DNA of 19,445 nt from Rhodospirillaceae bacterium. Its GTDB lineage: Bacteria; Pseudomonadota; Alphaproteobacteria; UBA11136. The position numbers and the translations under genes are program-made. Below the pieces are notes generated by a model, which did no database searches, was not told the origin of the DNA, and worked only from the letters and a program-made list of their open reading frames with translations. The DNA lies in NCBI GenBank assembly GCA_002686135.1, contig NZAO01000006.1:8726-28170 (forward strand), given 5' to 3'. This document shows positions 1 through 7,883 of this stretch, piece after piece (position 1 is the stretch's first letter; each line of letters begins with the position of its first letter).

Positions 1-276
1 GCCCTGTGCGCAGCGTACCAGAAGCAAACGGACGTCATCGTCGGCAATGTGATTGGAAGCAACATTTTCAACATCCTCGGCATTCTCGGCGCCACGCTGC
101 TGGTAACCGACATTGCCCTGCCCGATAACTTCTCCGACAACATGAATGTCTTTCTGTTGGTCACCCTGGCCGTGACCCCTTTCCTGCTGTTCTTCGGGCA
201 CATCCGTTCCCTGGTGGGGCTGGCTTTCCTGATAAGTTACGTCGCCTACGTGGATTGGATTTACCGGGCGGGCTGA
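1..276 (+). CDS. Calcium/sodium antiporter (CaCA family), C-terminal part
   Basis: This is the 3' end of a gene cut by the window edge; the reading frame is open from base 1 to the TGA at 274-276, leaving 91 codons. The residues GNVIGSNIFNILGILG match the second alpha-repeat signature of the K+-dependent Na+/Ca2+ exchanger family (YrbG-like), whose Asn, Gly and Ser residues help form the ion-binding site in the membrane. The remainder is hydrophobic, with about two to three further membrane spans and a short C-terminal tail, as usual for the family. The protein would exchange Ca2+ (or another cation) for Na+ or H+ across the inner membrane. The GTG at 49 is internal to this motif and not a real start. 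The gene is convergent with the tRNA-Ser gene. The family assignment is firm; the ion specificity is inferred. Confidence 0.85.
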   Translation, partial: ALCAAYQKQTDVIVGNVIGSNIFNILGILGATLLVTDIALPDNFSDNMNVFLLVTLAVTPFLLFFGHIRSLVGLAFLISYVAYVDWIYRAG

Positions 277-337
277 ACGTAGCCACGCTCGGCCCCGTTA
301 TGACTGCTCACGATTTAAGTACGTAGTCACCCGGCGC

Positions 338-364
338 AAAAACCCCCGGCGATAAACCGGGGGT
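338..364 (-). terminator. Rho-independent terminator of tRNA-Ser
   Basis: A perfect 8-bp GC-rich stem (342-349 with 357-364, 7-base loop) is followed, reading on the minus strand, by a run of five T (plus-strand A at 338-342). It lies just past the 3' end of the minus-strand tRNA gene. On the plus strand there is no T run after the stem, but it could still mark the end of the convergent antiporter transcript. Confidence 0.75.
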
Positions 365-376
365 CTCTGTTATTGG

Positions 377-466
377 CGGAGAGGAAGGGATTCGAACCCT
401 CGATACGGTGTTAAACCGCATAACGGTTTAGCAAACCGCCGCCTTCAGCCACTCGGCCACCTCTCC
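377..466 (-). tRNA. tRNA-Ser (anticodon GCT)
   Basis: Read on the minus strand, this 90-nt gene begins GGAGAGGTGGCCGAG and folds as a class II tRNA. It has a perfect 7-bp acceptor stem (GGAGAGG with CCTCTCC at 378-384), a long variable arm and a T-arm containing GGTTCGAATCCC. The anticodon GCT (complement at 430-432) reads AGC/AGU serine codons. The discriminator base is G, and CCA is encoded at 374-376. The long variable arm is an identity element for seryl-tRNA synthetase. A terminator follows it. Confidence 0.97.
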
Positions 467-504
467 ATATTGGGTTTTTCAAAGTGTGGTTTCTTAAAAA
501 ATCC

Positions 505-537
505 AAAAAGGTCACGGATTTAAGCATTTAAGTGACC
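505..537 (-). terminator. Probable terminator of the SGNH hydrolase unit
   Basis: The perfect 6-bp inverted repeat GGTCAC (510-515) / GTGACC (532-537) is followed, on the minus strand, by TTTTTGGATTTTTT. It lies between the SGNH hydrolase stop (614) and the tRNA (466), so it probably ends the minus-strand mRNA. The loop is long (16 nt) and contains two direct copies of ATTTAAG (518-524 and 526-532, plus strand). The long loop makes the fold weaker than usual. Confidence 0.5.
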
Positions 538-613
538 CACGTTCCCGTTGCGTTTTCCTATCGCAGTTCTGAGCATGTTGTCCACCGTTTTCCAAAAGAG
601 AAAGGAACAGTAC

Positions 614-1783
614 CTATCTAGAATCGACCAGTCCGTTAACAAGATCTTTTCCAGCTAATTCCCAGAAGGATTCGGCCGTCCTGGTATGGCCGGATTCGTT
701 CCAGTGGATGTCTCCCCGGATGAAATCTTCCTTCAACACGGTTTCAGCCGGTCTCTCACCATCCATAAAAGCCGGGAACAGGTTAACGAACCGGCATTTT
801 TCCCGTAAACACCAGTCCCGCCAGAAATAAACCTGCCGCGATTTCACGTCTTTGGCCATGATTTGCGCTGGCCAAGGATAGACAGCAATGGTCAGGCCGA
901 TACCTTTTTCTCCTAGCAGTGCATTCAGGTTCCCCATGATATGAGAAGCCTTAGCAAATCCCTTTTCTCCATAGCGGGCGTATTCCTCTTCGTTGAAAGT
1001 CCATCGGCCACGTTCGGAATTGACCATTTTCGCCTCTACGGGATCAAACTCCTCTCCGAATTTCATTTGAAAAGGCCCTTTCTGCATTTCCATTTGTGCC
1101 CAGTTCCGGAAGAACCAGATGAGATCACGAACCCGGTATCCAAGATTAACGAGAACGGAATTGTCCCTGAGAAAATGCCGTAAATCCTTCAGCTTTGAGA
1201 TACCGGGCTTTCCGGCATGCTGGCTTCCGACGGTTCCATCGCTTGCGAATCCGTAATAGTAAATTTCCTCCCAAATATCTGATATGTCGATAAAAACGAT
1301 GACCTCATCGACTTTCAAACCGATGTTTTCCAAAAGATACCGAATCTTCGTGAAATAAATGCTGGGGGAGTAGGCACTGACCCCGGCGTTGAGAAGGTCA
1401 ATGTCATATTCGGCAAAGCGTTTTGCCAGCTGGCCAGCAAAAGTTGACTGAAATTCAACACCTGCTCCCTCGGTGAAGGAATCTCCCATGAGCAGAATAC
1501 GAGGGAATGGGGCCTGTAGAGGAATTTCGCGATTTTTCCGGTCCTTGAAGCCCAGAGAATTTGTCTTTATGCGATAAAGACGCGGGCCGAATTTGGCCAC
1601 CACGTCCTTATTGGGCGCCAGGTCATGGTGATAGACTGGGGAAGAGACGCGATATTTATTGGAGGATTCCCCGTAGGCCCAGTAAGGGAAGGTCCTTTTG
1701 GCGATTTGCGCACCGGCAAAATCAAGAATGATGATGATCCCAAGTGGGATTATTACGAAACTGAATTTTTTTCCTAAAACCAC
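614..1783 (-). CDS. Membrane-anchored SGNH/GDSL-family hydrolase
   Basis: A 389-residue protein. Residues 7-24 form a hydrophobic N-terminal anchor, so the rest should lie in the periplasm. The SGNH block I motif MGDSFTEG carries the likely nucleophile Ser102. NAGVSAYSP (about 132-140) supplies the Gly of block II. GDIHWNESGH near the C terminus carries the Asp358/His360 pair, in a form resembling alginate O-acetyltransferase-type SGNH proteins. Such proteins esterify or de-esterify carbohydrates or lipids; the substrate here cannot be read from sequence. No MBOAT partner is in the window. The start is GTG at 1783-1781, preceded by AGAGGG at suitable spacing. The gene lies 27 nt behind the transglutaminase-like gene and is probably co-transcribed with it. 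The family is confident; the function is not. Confidence 0.8.
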   Translation of the reverse strand: MVLGKKFSFVIIPLGIIIILDFAGAQIAKRTFPYWAYGESSNKYRVSSPVYHHDLAPNKDVVAKFGPRLYRIKTNSLGFKDRKNREIPLQAPFPRILLMGDSFTEGAGVEFQSTFAGQLAKRFAEYDIDLLNAGVSAYSPSIYFTKIRYLLENIGLKVDEVIVFIDISDIWEEIYYYGFASDGTVGSQHAGKPGISKLKDLRHFLRDNSVLVNLGYRVRDLIWFFRNWAQMEMQKGPFQMKFGEEFDPVEAKMVNSERGRWTFNEEEYARYGEKGFAKASHIMGNLNALLGEKGIGLTIAVYPWPAQIMAKDVKSRQVYFWRDWCLREKCRFVNLFPAFMDGERPAETVLKEDFIRGDIHWNESGHTRTAESFWELAGKDLVNGLVDSR

Positions 1784-1810
1784 CTTAGAGCCCTCTCATG
1801 GTTTATGAGC

Positions 1811-2554
1811 TTAATGGCGTCTTTGTAGCAGTCTCCCTGACAAGAGGAAAACAAAGGCCAGAAGGGAGAGAAGACCCAGCTTGACCGCGATCCGGACAAG
1901 CGGCGGATTCTCGATCATCAGGGTCATGATCCGCGGGAAAGGCCTGGTCTGATAAACTTCCAATGAAGAGCCAAAGACGCGGGACCAGTTGAAAAAACTG
2001 TAGCGCTCGAAAACGGGATTCGTCACTACCGGCACCATCGTGCCGTTGCGGTCCTCAAATCCGACAAGGTTTCCCAGGGGGCGCGGCTCGGTTCCCAGCC
2101 AGGCGTTGAAACCGGCGGGGCTGTTGATGCTGTCGGCGAGAAACCATTCCCCGTCATGGAAATAGGCTATAGCGATATGCTGGCCGCCGGTGGTCATGTA
2201 GAGAATAATACGCGCAGCCCGGATACCTAGGGCGTCAAGCATGTTGATCATGACCCGCGCGCCCTCGCCGCAATACCCTTCGGCGTATTCCCAGGTTTCG
2301 CGGGCGCGATGGCGCAGGACGGGGCGGTTCCGGAGATCATAGAAACGGCCCTTGTCCAGGGAGGTGATCCGGCCGCGGGCAGCGTCTCCAATTTTTCGGA
2401 CGATTTCATGGGGATCGGCCTCTTCCCCGGCAATGGCAACCGCCTCCCTGCCAAGGTAATTTCCATCACCCACATAATAGTGCAGGTCGGGGGTAATGAC
2501 GAGAGCCGACACAGCCAGCCATACCCATAGAACGTTTTTGTTATAGGGCCGCAT
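1811..2554 (-). CDS. Transglutaminase-like membrane protein
   Basis: A 247-residue protein with an N-terminal hydrophobic segment (about 8-22), a soluble core and a C-terminal membrane span (about 222-241) ending in a basic tail. The core holds a papain-like transglutaminase triad. Cys95 is in GYCGEGARVMINMLDALGIR, followed by the typical helix and the G-I-R-A turn. His126 is in GGQHIAIAY, and Asp141 is in WFLADS. Bacterial members act as cysteine proteases, peptide ligases or amidases; the reaction here is unknown. With both ends in the membrane, the core is probably periplasmic. It is the first gene of a two-gene minus-strand unit with the SGNH hydrolase. The start is ATG at 2554-2552 with a weak ribosome-binding site. 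The fold is well supported; the role is inferred from the neighbour. Confidence 0.78.
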   Translation of the reverse strand: MRPYNKNVLWVWLAVSALVITPDLHYYVGDGNYLGREAVAIAGEEADPHEIVRKIGDAARGRITSLDKGRFYDLRNRPVLRHRARETWEYAEGYCGEGARVMINMLDALGIRAARIILYMTTGGQHIAIAYFHDGEWFLADSINSPAGFNAWLGTEPRPLGNLVGFEDRNGTMVPVVTNPVFERYSFFNWSRVFGSSLEVYQTRPFPRIMTLMIENPPLVRIAVKLGLLSLLAFVFLLSGRLLQRRH

Positions 2555-2748
2555 GACTTATTTTTTACCCCGGCTTATCTTTGTAGCTCACTCAAAGGAT
2601 TTTGAGGATTGTTCTTGCTAGTGGCCGATGGTGAGCTTGTTAGTGGGCAGAATAAAACAAGAACACATTGACCTGCCCCATCTGAGTGGTCCAGTTTGAA
2701 TGTTAGTGCATGGATGGCCTCTGGAAAAGGAGTCCCGTAGCCAATACC
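2555..2748. other. Spacer with inverted repeats and possible IS3-type end
   Basis: This stretch between two minus-strand units contains a perfect hairpin CTCAAA-GGAT-TTTGAG (2591-2606). It also has a separated 8-bp inverted repeat TGTTCTTG (2610-2617) / CAAGAACA (2658-2665). From 2669 to about 2732 it looks like an IS3-family terminus: TGACCTGCCCC, then GTGGTCCAG, then a purine-rich leader. The promoter of the transglutaminase unit should lie at the 2555 end, but no clear -35/-10 pair was found. Confidence 0.35.
2669..2732. mobile_element. Possible IS3-family terminal remnant
   Basis: TGACCTGCCCC at 2669-2679, followed by GTGGTCCAG and CTCTGGAAAAGGAGT, resembles from memory the terminal inverted repeat and leader of IS3-family elements. 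No transposase reading frame, opposite end or target duplication is visible. At most it is a short relic left beside gatB. The identification is tentative. Confidence 0.27.
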
Positions 2749-4200
2749 CTAGCCGCCCAGCTTCTTCTTCAACACCTCGTTGACCACGCCAGGATTGGCC
2801 TTGCCGCCGGTGGCCTTCATCACCTGGCCGACGAAGAAGCCGAACAGCTTGTCCTTGCCCCCCTTGTATTCGGCCACCTTGTCGGCATAGGCCTGCAAAA
2901 CCTGGTCCACCTCCGCCTCGATGGCACCACTGTCGGAGACCTGTTTCAGCCCCTTCTCCTCCACCACCACGGACGCCTCCTTGCCGGTTTCCGCCATGGC
3001 CTCGAACACGTCCTTGGCGAGGCGTCCCGACAGAGTGCCGTCAGCGATGAGGTCAATGAGCCCACCCAGGGCCGCCGCGCTCACCGGGGAATCGCCGATG
3101 CCGAGGCCGCTCTTGTTCAAGACCCCGAACAGCTCGCCGGTGACCCAGTTACAGGCCAGTTTGGAATCGCGGCCCTTGGCTACCTCCTCGTAAAAATCCG
3201 CCGTCGCCCGTTCCGCCGTCAACAGGCCCGCATCCTCCGTGCCGAGCCCATAATCGGAGACAAACCGCTCCTTCTTGGCGTCGGGCAGTTCCGGCAGGCT
3301 GGCGCGGATTTCTTCCACGAAGCCCTGGCTGATCTCCAGCGGCAACAGGTCGGGATCGGGGAAATAGCGGTAATCGTGGGCCTCTTCCTTGCTGCGCATG
3401 GAGCGCGTGGTGCCGTTGCCAGAATCAAACAGCCGGGTTTCCTGGTCCACTGTGCCGCCTTCCTCGATCAGTTCGATCTGGCGCCGCGCCTCATAGTCGA
3501 TGGCCTGCTGTACAAAACGGATGGAGTTCACATTTTTGATCTCGCAGCGCGTGCCCAATTCATCGCCGGCGCGGCGCACCGACACATTGGCGTCACAGCG
3601 CAGGCTGCCCTGCTCCATGTTGCCGTCACAGGTGCCGAGATAACGCAGGATCGAGCGCAGCTTGCGCAGATAGGCCCCGGCCTCTTCCGGTGTGCGCATG
3701 TCGGGCTCGGAGACGATCTCCATCAGCGTCACCCCAGAACGGTTGAGGTCGATAAAGGTATTGGAAGGATGCTGGTCGTGCAGGCTCTTGCCTGCATCCT
3801 GTTCAAGATGGATGCGGGTGATGCCCACCTCGCGGGTCTCGCCGCCGGCAAGGTCGAGAATGAGAGTGCCCTGCCCGACGATGGGCTTGGGAAACTGGGA
3901 AATCTGATAGCCCTGGGGCAGGTCGGGATAGAAATAGTTCTTGCGGTCGAACACGGAAACCAGATTGATCTCGGCCTTGAGCCCCAGCCCCGTTCGCACC
4001 GCCTGTTCCACCGCCACCCGGTTAATCACCGGCAGCATGCCCGGCATAGCCGCGTCCACTAATGATACCTGGGTGTTGGGCTCGGCCCCGAAGGCGGTGG
4101 CCGCGCCCGAAAACAGCTTGGCCTCGCTGATCACCTGGGCGTGCACTTCGAGCCCGATCACCATCTCCCAGTCGCCTGTATTTCCCTGCAACATGGTCAT
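2749..4200 (-). CDS. gatB: Asp-tRNA(Asn)/Glu-tRNA(Gln) amidotransferase subunit B
   Basis: A 483-residue protein of normal family length. It begins close to the conserved VIGLEVHAQ segment (14-22) and carries [12 protein letters not shown] in the catalytic cradle domain. The C-terminal part is the helical and YqeY-like tail, with [16 protein letters not shown] at the end. GatB binds the misacylated tRNA, phosphorylates the tRNA-bound Glu or Asp with ATP and receives ammonia from GatA through a tunnel. It works in the cytoplasm as the GatCAB heterotrimer. The ATG start (4200-4198) overlaps the gatA stop by 4 nt (ATGA), a classic translational coupling. It is the last gene of gatC-gatA-gatB. 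A 450-codon frame opposite it is a GC-rich shadow. Confidence 0.98.
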   Translation of the reverse strand: MTMLQGNTGDWEMVIGLEVHAQVISEAKLFSGAATAFGAEPNTQVSLVDAAMPGMLPVINRVAVEQAVRTGLGLKAEINLVSVFDRKNYFYPDLPQGYQISQFPKPIVGQGTLILDLAGGETREVGITRIHLEQDAGKSLHDQHPSNTFIDLNRSGVTLMEIVSEPDMRTPEEAGAYLRKLRSILRYLGTCDGNMEQGSLRCDANVSVRRAGDELGTRCEIKNVNSIRFVQQAIDYEARRQIELIEEGGTVDQETRLFDSGNGTTRSMRSKEEAHDYRYFPDPDLLPLEISQGFVEEIRASLPELPDAKKERFVSDYGLGTEDAGLLTAERATADFYEEVAKGRDSKLACNWVTGELFGVLNKSGLGIGDSPVSAAALGGLIDLIADGTLSGRLAKDVFEAMAETGKEASVVVEEKGLKQVSDSGAIEAEVDQVLQAYADKVAEYKGGKDKLFGFFVGQVMKATGGKANPGVVNEVLKKKLGG

Positions 4201-5696
4201 GATCCGTCCCCCGCCATCAGGGTCGGCTCGGCGTTGAAGGCGGCGGCGTCCTCCACGGCGCGCGCTGCGCGGAACATGGTTTCCTCGTCGAATGGGTGGG
4301 TGATCAATTGCAGCCCCAGCGGCAGGCCGTCACCGGAAAGTCCGGCAGGGATCGAGGCCGCCGGCAAGCCGGCGAGGCTGGCGGGCACCGTGAACACGTC
4401 GTTTAAATACATGGCAATGGGATCGTCCATCTTCTCGCCGATGGCGAAGGCCGGGCTCGGCGCGGTGGGGGTCAGCAACACGTCTACCTTGTCAAAGGCT
4501 TCGCGGAAGTCGCGGGAAATCAGGGTCCGCAATTTCTGCGCCTTGAGGTAATAGGCGTCGTAATAGCCCGCTGACAGCACATAGGTGCCGATCAGCACAC
4601 GCCGCGTCACCTCGGCTCCGAAACCTTCCCCCCGGGTGTTTTCGTACATCTCCTGCAATGTCTCGCCTTCCTCCCGCAGGCCATAGCGCACCCCGTCATA
4701 ACGCGCCAGGTTGGACGAGGCCTCGGCCGGGGCGACGATGTAATAGGTGGGCAGGGCGTATTTGGTATGGGGCAGCGATACCGGCACCATTTCCGCCCCG
4801 GCAGCCGTCAGCCATGCCTTGCCCTGATCCCACAGGGCCAGCAACTCAGGGCTCATACCCTTCATCTGATATTCCTCGGGAATGCCCACCTTGAGCCCCT
4901 TCACGCCCTTCTCCAGCGCCGCCTCGAAATCGGGCACTTCCCTGTCGGCGGAGGTGGAATCCCTAGCATCGTGACCAGCCATAGCGCCCAGCATGATGGC
5001 CCCGTCGCGAACGGTGCGGGTCATGGGTCCGGCCTGGTCCAGAGACGAGGCGAAGGCGACGATGCCCCAGCGTGAACAGCGGCCATAGGTGGGCTTGATA
5101 CCGACGATGCCGCAAAAGGACGCGGGCTGGCGGATGGAACCGCCGGTATCGGTGCCGGTAGCCCCCAGCGCCGCCCGCGCCGCCACCGCCGCTGCCGAAC
5201 CTCCCGACGAGCCGCCGGGAACTAGTTTCTTGTCATCGCCGGAACGCCGCCAGGGATTGACCGTGGGACCGTAATAGCTGGTGACGGTGGCCGAACCCAT
5301 GGCGAATTCGTCGAGATTGGTCTTGCCCAGCATCCCCGCCCCGGCCCGCCACAAGTTGGCGGTTACCGTTGATTCATATTGCGGCGTGAAGCCATCGAGG
5401 ATATGGGACGAGGCCGTGGTCAGCACGCCCTCGGTGCAAAACAGGTCCTTGATGGCGATGGGCAGGCCTTCCATGCTTCCCGCCTCGCCACCACCGCTAT
5501 TGCTGGAAACGCGCCTTGCGTCTGAGGCCTTAGCCGCCTCCAGAGCCTGCTCCGGCGTTTCGGTAACAAAGGCGTTCAATTCGCGGCTCGCCTCAAGGGC
5601 GGCAATATGGGCCTGCGTCAGCTCGACAGAGGTAAAGTCCCCTTTTGCCAGCCCATCGCGGGCCTGGGCCATGGTCAGACAGTTGAGTTCGCTCAC
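4197..5696 (-). CDS. gatA: Asp-tRNA(Asn)/Glu-tRNA(Gln) amidotransferase subunit A
   Basis: A 499-residue amidase-signature enzyme. The Ser-cisSer-Lys triad is visible as Lys83 in AIAIKDLF, Ser163 in [15 protein letters not shown] and Ser187 in [11 protein letters not shown]. It hydrolyses glutamine and passes the ammonia to GatB to amidate Glu-tRNA(Gln) and/or Asp-tRNA(Asn). The GTG start at 5696-5694 has a GGTGGAG sequence just upstream. An ATG eight codons further in (5672-5670) is a possible alternative. The gene lies 11 nt behind gatC, and its stop overlaps the gatB start. A short low-complexity Ser/Gly stretch (about 64-74) sits just before the catalytic Lys segment, slightly lengthening this region. 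Confidence 0.98.
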   Translation of the reverse strand: MSELNCLTMAQARDGLAKGDFTSVELTQAHIAALEASRELNAFVTETPEQALEAAKASDARRVSSNSGGGEAGSMEGLPIAIKDLFCTEGVLTTASSHILDGFTPQYESTVTANLWRAGAGMLGKTNLDEFAMGSATVTSYYGPTVNPWRRSGDDKKLVPGGSSGGSAAAVAARAALGATGTDTGGSIRQPASFCGIVGIKPTYGRCSRWGIVAFASSLDQAGPMTRTVRDGAIMLGAMAGHDARDSTSADREVPDFEAALEKGVKGLKVGIPEEYQMKGMSPELLALWDQGKAWLTAAGAEMVPVSLPHTKYALPTYYIVAPAEASSNLARYDGVRYGLREEGETLQEMYENTRGEGFGAEVTRRVLIGTYVLSAGYYDAYYLKAQKLRTLISRDFREAFDKVDVLLTPTAPSPAFAIGEKMDDPIAMYLNDVFTVPASLAGLPAASIPAGLSGDGLPLGLQLITHPFDEETMFRAARAVEDAAAFNAEPTLMAGDGS

Positions 5697-5707
5697 AGCT
5701 CCACCCC

Positions 5708-5995
5708 CTACTCGAGCACCTTGGACACGGCGAAAAATCCTTCCACCTTTTCCGGGGCATTGGCGAGCACCTTGTCGCGGCAGTCGCCGTCGGTCACTTC
5801 ATCGTCGCGCCAGGGCAGCTCCACGTCGACAACACTGGCCATGGGCGGAACGTCGTCGGTCGTGACCTCGTCGAGCTGTTCCACCCAGCCGATGATCTTG
5901 TCCATCTCCGCGGCCAGGCTTTCCAGCTCTTCCTCCGGAACCCGGATGCGGGCAAGGGTGGCGATTCGCGCCACGGTGGCTTTGTCGAGCGGCAT
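5708..5995 (-). CDS. gatC: Asp-tRNA(Asn)/Glu-tRNA(Gln) amidotransferase subunit C
   Basis: A 95-residue protein of typical length. It has the conserved N-terminal helix [18 protein letters not shown], the helix ending in [13 protein letters not shown], the VPPMASV loop and the final residues [10 protein letters not shown]. GatC wraps around the GatA-GatB interface and stabilises the complex. It is the first gene of the minus-strand gatCAB operon, and AAAGGG sits 8 nt before the ATG (5995-5993). The operon is divergent from ruvX across a spacer of about 138 nt, which must hold both promoters. Confidence 0.96.
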   Translation of the reverse strand: MPLDKATVARIATLARIRVPEEELESLAAEMDKIIGWVEQLDEVTTDDVPPMASVVDVELPWRDDEVTDGDCRDKVLANAPEKVEGFFAVSKVLE

Positions 5996-6133
5996 CTGCG
6001 GAACCCTTTAAGTTATGTGGAAAAAAGGTATGCTCCCCATGACTTTCCCCCGGTTGCTCGGAAAGACGCTTGAAAACCTGGGAAAAACTGCCCTGTAAGG
6101 GCCGGAAAACGGAGGCGGAATCTAACACCCGGC

Positions 6134-6601
6134 ATGACCATCTGCAACCTTACCGAACTGCCGAAAATGCTTGAAAAAGGCCAGCGATTGCTGGGTATAG
6201 ATCTCGGCGAAAAGACTATTGGGCTGGCCCTTTCCGATCCCGAGCGAACTATCGCCTCGCCGCTGGAGACCTTGCGCCGCACCCGCTTTTCATCCGGTGT
6301 GGAAACCCTGGGTGCACTCATGGACCAACACACAATCGGCGCAGTCGTCATCGGCCTACCCCTCAATATGGACGGCAGCGAGGGGCCGCGCTGCCAGTCG
6401 GCACGCCAGTTCGCCGATAATCTTCTCAAAAAAATAGACACCACCATCGCCTTCTGGGACGAACGGCTCTCCACCGTCGCCGTCACCCGCACCCTTCTCG
6501 AGGCCGATATGTCGCGCAAGCGGCGGGCTGAAGTGGTGGACAAAATGGCCGCCGCCTACATCCTACAAGGCGCGCTCGACCGCCTGAAGGAAACCCCGTG
6601 A
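6134..6601 (+). CDS. ruvX: Putative pre-16S rRNA nuclease / Holliday junction resolvase
   Basis: A 155-residue YqgF/RuvX protein. GIDLGEKTIGLALSD (21-35) is the first RNase H-fold strand, with catalytic Asp23. VVIGLPLNMDGSEGP is the conserved middle motif. WDERLSTVAV carries the second acidic residue, and VDKMAAAYILQ the third. Members are credited with 16S rRNA 5'-end maturation (E. coli YqgF) or Holliday junction resolution. Which applies here is not readable. The ATG at 6134 has no close ribosome-binding site (GGAGG lies 18 nt upstream). An alternative start at 6167 would give MLEKGQRLLGID, which is nearer the usual family N terminus. It is divergent from gatC and followed after 10 nt by the transporter gene. 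Confidence 0.92.
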   Translation: MTICNLTELPKMLEKGQRLLGIDLGEKTIGLALSDPERTIASPLETLRRTRFSSGVETLGALMDQHTIGAVVIGLPLNMDGSEGPRCQSARQFADNLLKKIDTTIAFWDERLSTVAVTRTLLEADMSRKRRAEVVDKMAAAYILQGALDRLKETP

Positions 6602-6611
6602 GGCCCCGCCC

Positions 6612-7547
6612 ATGATGCCTGTCATCGAATCTCTGGCCCCGGTCTTCCTGCTCATCATGCTCGGCTACGCCCTGCGGCGAAAACGCTTTCTTTACGAAAG
6701 GTTCTGGGAGGGCGCCGACCGTCTCACCTATTTCGTGCTGTTTCCATCCCTCATCATCCATACCCTGGCGGATGCCGATTTCGCTAATCTCGCCATCTCC
6801 GGCATGGCGCTGGCGCTGGCCTTTCCGGTGCTCCTGATGGCCATAAGCTTGAGCCTGGCACGGCCCCACTTCCAATCCCGGGGCTATGACGGCCCCACCT
6901 ACACCTCTCTCTTCCAAGGTGCTATCCGTCCTAATACCTTTGTCGGCCTGGCCGCCGCCGCCGCCCTTTACAGCGAGGCCGGGCTGACCCTGGCCGCCGT
7001 GGCCGTGGTGGTCTTGACGCCCCTGGTCAATCTGCTCTCGGCCTCGACCCTGGCGCGCCATGCCTCCAATGAATATTCCGGAGCCAAAGCCCAGCTCCTT
7101 CTCATCGTCACCAACCCCCTGATTCTCGCCTCGCTGGCCGGCATTACCCTCAACCTCGGCGGTATCGGCCTGCCCGGAGTGGCCGCGCCTCTCTTTGATA
7201 CCCTGGGGCGGGCGGCGCTGACCCTGGGCCTGCTCTCGGTGGGGGCGGGGCTCTATCCCATGGCCGCGCGCAGCGACGAAGGCGCTCCCCTTTTGGCCCT
7301 CATTGCCTCCTGTGCTGCGAAGCTGGTTCTTCTTCCCGCGCTCACCGCCGCCTTTCTCCATCTCTTCAATGTCCAGGGCATAACCGCCGCAGTGGCCATC
7401 CTCTTTGCCGCCCTGCCCACCTCGGCCACGGCCTATGTGATGTCGCGCCAGCTTGGCGGTGATCATGCCCTGATGGCGCGTATCATCACCGTGGAGACGC
7501 TGGCCGCCGCCTGCACCCTGCCCGCCTGTTTGATCCTGCTCACCTGA
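6612..7547 (+). CDS. AEC-family (auxin efflux carrier-like) transporter
   Basis: A 311-residue, strongly hydrophobic protein with about eight to ten membrane spans. It opens with PVFLLIMLGYALRRKRFL, the usual first span and basic loop of AEC permeases. Other hallmarks are LFPSLIIHTLAD, the paired Asn-containing segments of the two half-repeats (IRPNTFVGL near 100 and VTNPLILASLAG near 165), and the C-terminal LFAALPTSATAYVMSRQLGGD. The family exports or imports organic anions such as malate or other carboxylates; the bacterial substrate cannot be told from sequence. Two adjacent ATGs (6612 and 6615) are possible starts. It sits 10 nt after ruvX and is probably co-transcribed with it. The name auxin carrier is historical and not evidence of auxin transport. 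Confidence 0.9.
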   Translation: MMPVIESLAPVFLLIMLGYALRRKRFLYERFWEGADRLTYFVLFPSLIIHTLADADFANLAISGMALALAFPVLLMAISLSLARPHFQSRGYDGPTYTSLFQGAIRPNTFVGLAAAAALYSEAGLTLAAVAVVVLTPLVNLLSASTLARHASNEYSGAKAQLLLIVTNPLILASLAGITLNLGGIGLPGVAAPLFDTLGRAALTLGLLSVGAGLYPMAARSDEGAPLLALIASCAAKLVLLPALTAAFLHLFNVQGITAAVAILFAALPTSATAYVMSRQLGGDHALMARIITVETLAAACTLPACLILLT

Positions 7548-7662
7548 CGGCCGCCCCCTTCCCTGTGCCTTGTTTCCCGCTAGTCATTCCCCGAACCTCT
7601 TTCCTCTTGACTCACGCCCCCTCTGTGATGGGAATATTATCCTCCGCCCTCTCTTTGGGGAC

Positions 7663-7674
7663 TGCTCTTTGACA
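7663..7674 (+). promoter_or_regulatory. rRNA-operon-type boxA antitermination element
   Basis: TGCTCTTTGACA differs at one position from the E. coli rrn boxA TGCTCTTTAACA, and continues as TTGTGAA, as in rrn leaders I recall from alphaproteobacteria. BoxA in RNA binds NusB-NusE and protects long untranslated transcripts from Rho. No rRNA gene follows in the window; the next gene is a CoA-transferase. Function here is uncertain. Confidence 0.5.
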
Positions 7675-7734
7675 TTGTGAAAAACCATGTGAAAACAATT
7701 GCTTACGTGGCGGATATTAACAAATGGCAACATT

Positions 7735-7762
7735 TTGCTACCTATTGGAATTAAAATATAGT
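7735..7762 (+). promoter_or_regulatory. Candidate sigma-70 promoter (upstream)
   Basis: TTGCTA (7735-7740) and TATAGT (7757-7762) are separated by 16 nt in an AT-rich patch. The start of transcription would be near 7769, leaving a leader of about 115 nt before the CoA-transferase ATG. It could act with the closer promoter at 7824-7852. Confidence 0.4.
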
Positions 7763-7823
7763 AAAATCAATAGCTTATGGCAAAGGGCATGGGGCAATCC
7801 CCGCTCCGGGCGGGCTCCTTTCC

Positions 7824-7852
7824 TTGCTGCGCCGCGTGGGCTCGCCTATAAA
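7824..7852 (+). promoter_or_regulatory. Promoter of the CaiB/BaiF CoA-transferase gene
   Basis: TTGCTG (7824-7829) and TATAAA (7847-7852) are separated by the ideal 17 nt. Transcription would begin near 7859, giving a leader of about 25 nt. AGGA (7873-7876) lies 7 nt before the ATG at 7884, so promoter, leader and start are well matched. Confidence 0.6.
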
Positions 7853-7883
7853 ACCTAGTCTCCCCGGTAAATAGGATCTACCC

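Larger units (their letters stand above)
7548..7883 (+). promoter_or_regulatory. 336-base intergenic region with rrn-like leader and promoters
   Basis: No gene was recognised here. The region holds, in order, a TTGACT / TATTAT promoter-like stretch (7607-7640), a boxA-like element (7663-7674), an AT-rich segment with a candidate promoter (7735-7762) and a small GC hairpin CCCGC/GCGGG (7800-7814). A good promoter (7824-7852) and the ribosome-binding site of the CoA-transferase gene close it. The AT-rich patch from about 7680 to 7780 contrasts sharply with the GC-rich surroundings. No 16S rRNA start (AGAGTTTGAT) is present. Confidence 0.6.

Noticed and set aside
2710..4062. 450-codon open frame on the plus strand
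   Set aside because: It lies wholly antisense to gatB, has no family resemblance and is explained by the strong third-position GC bias of gatB.
6090..6102. GCCCT-GTA-AGGGC hairpin in the gatC-ruvX spacer
   Set aside because: The stem is only 5 bp and is not followed by a T run; neither terminator nor riboswitch features are seen.
6483..7466. 327-codon open frame on the minus strand
   Set aside because: It is antisense to ruvX and the transporter gene; its Gly/Gln/His-rich composition is typical of a shadow of a GC-rich hydrophobic gene.
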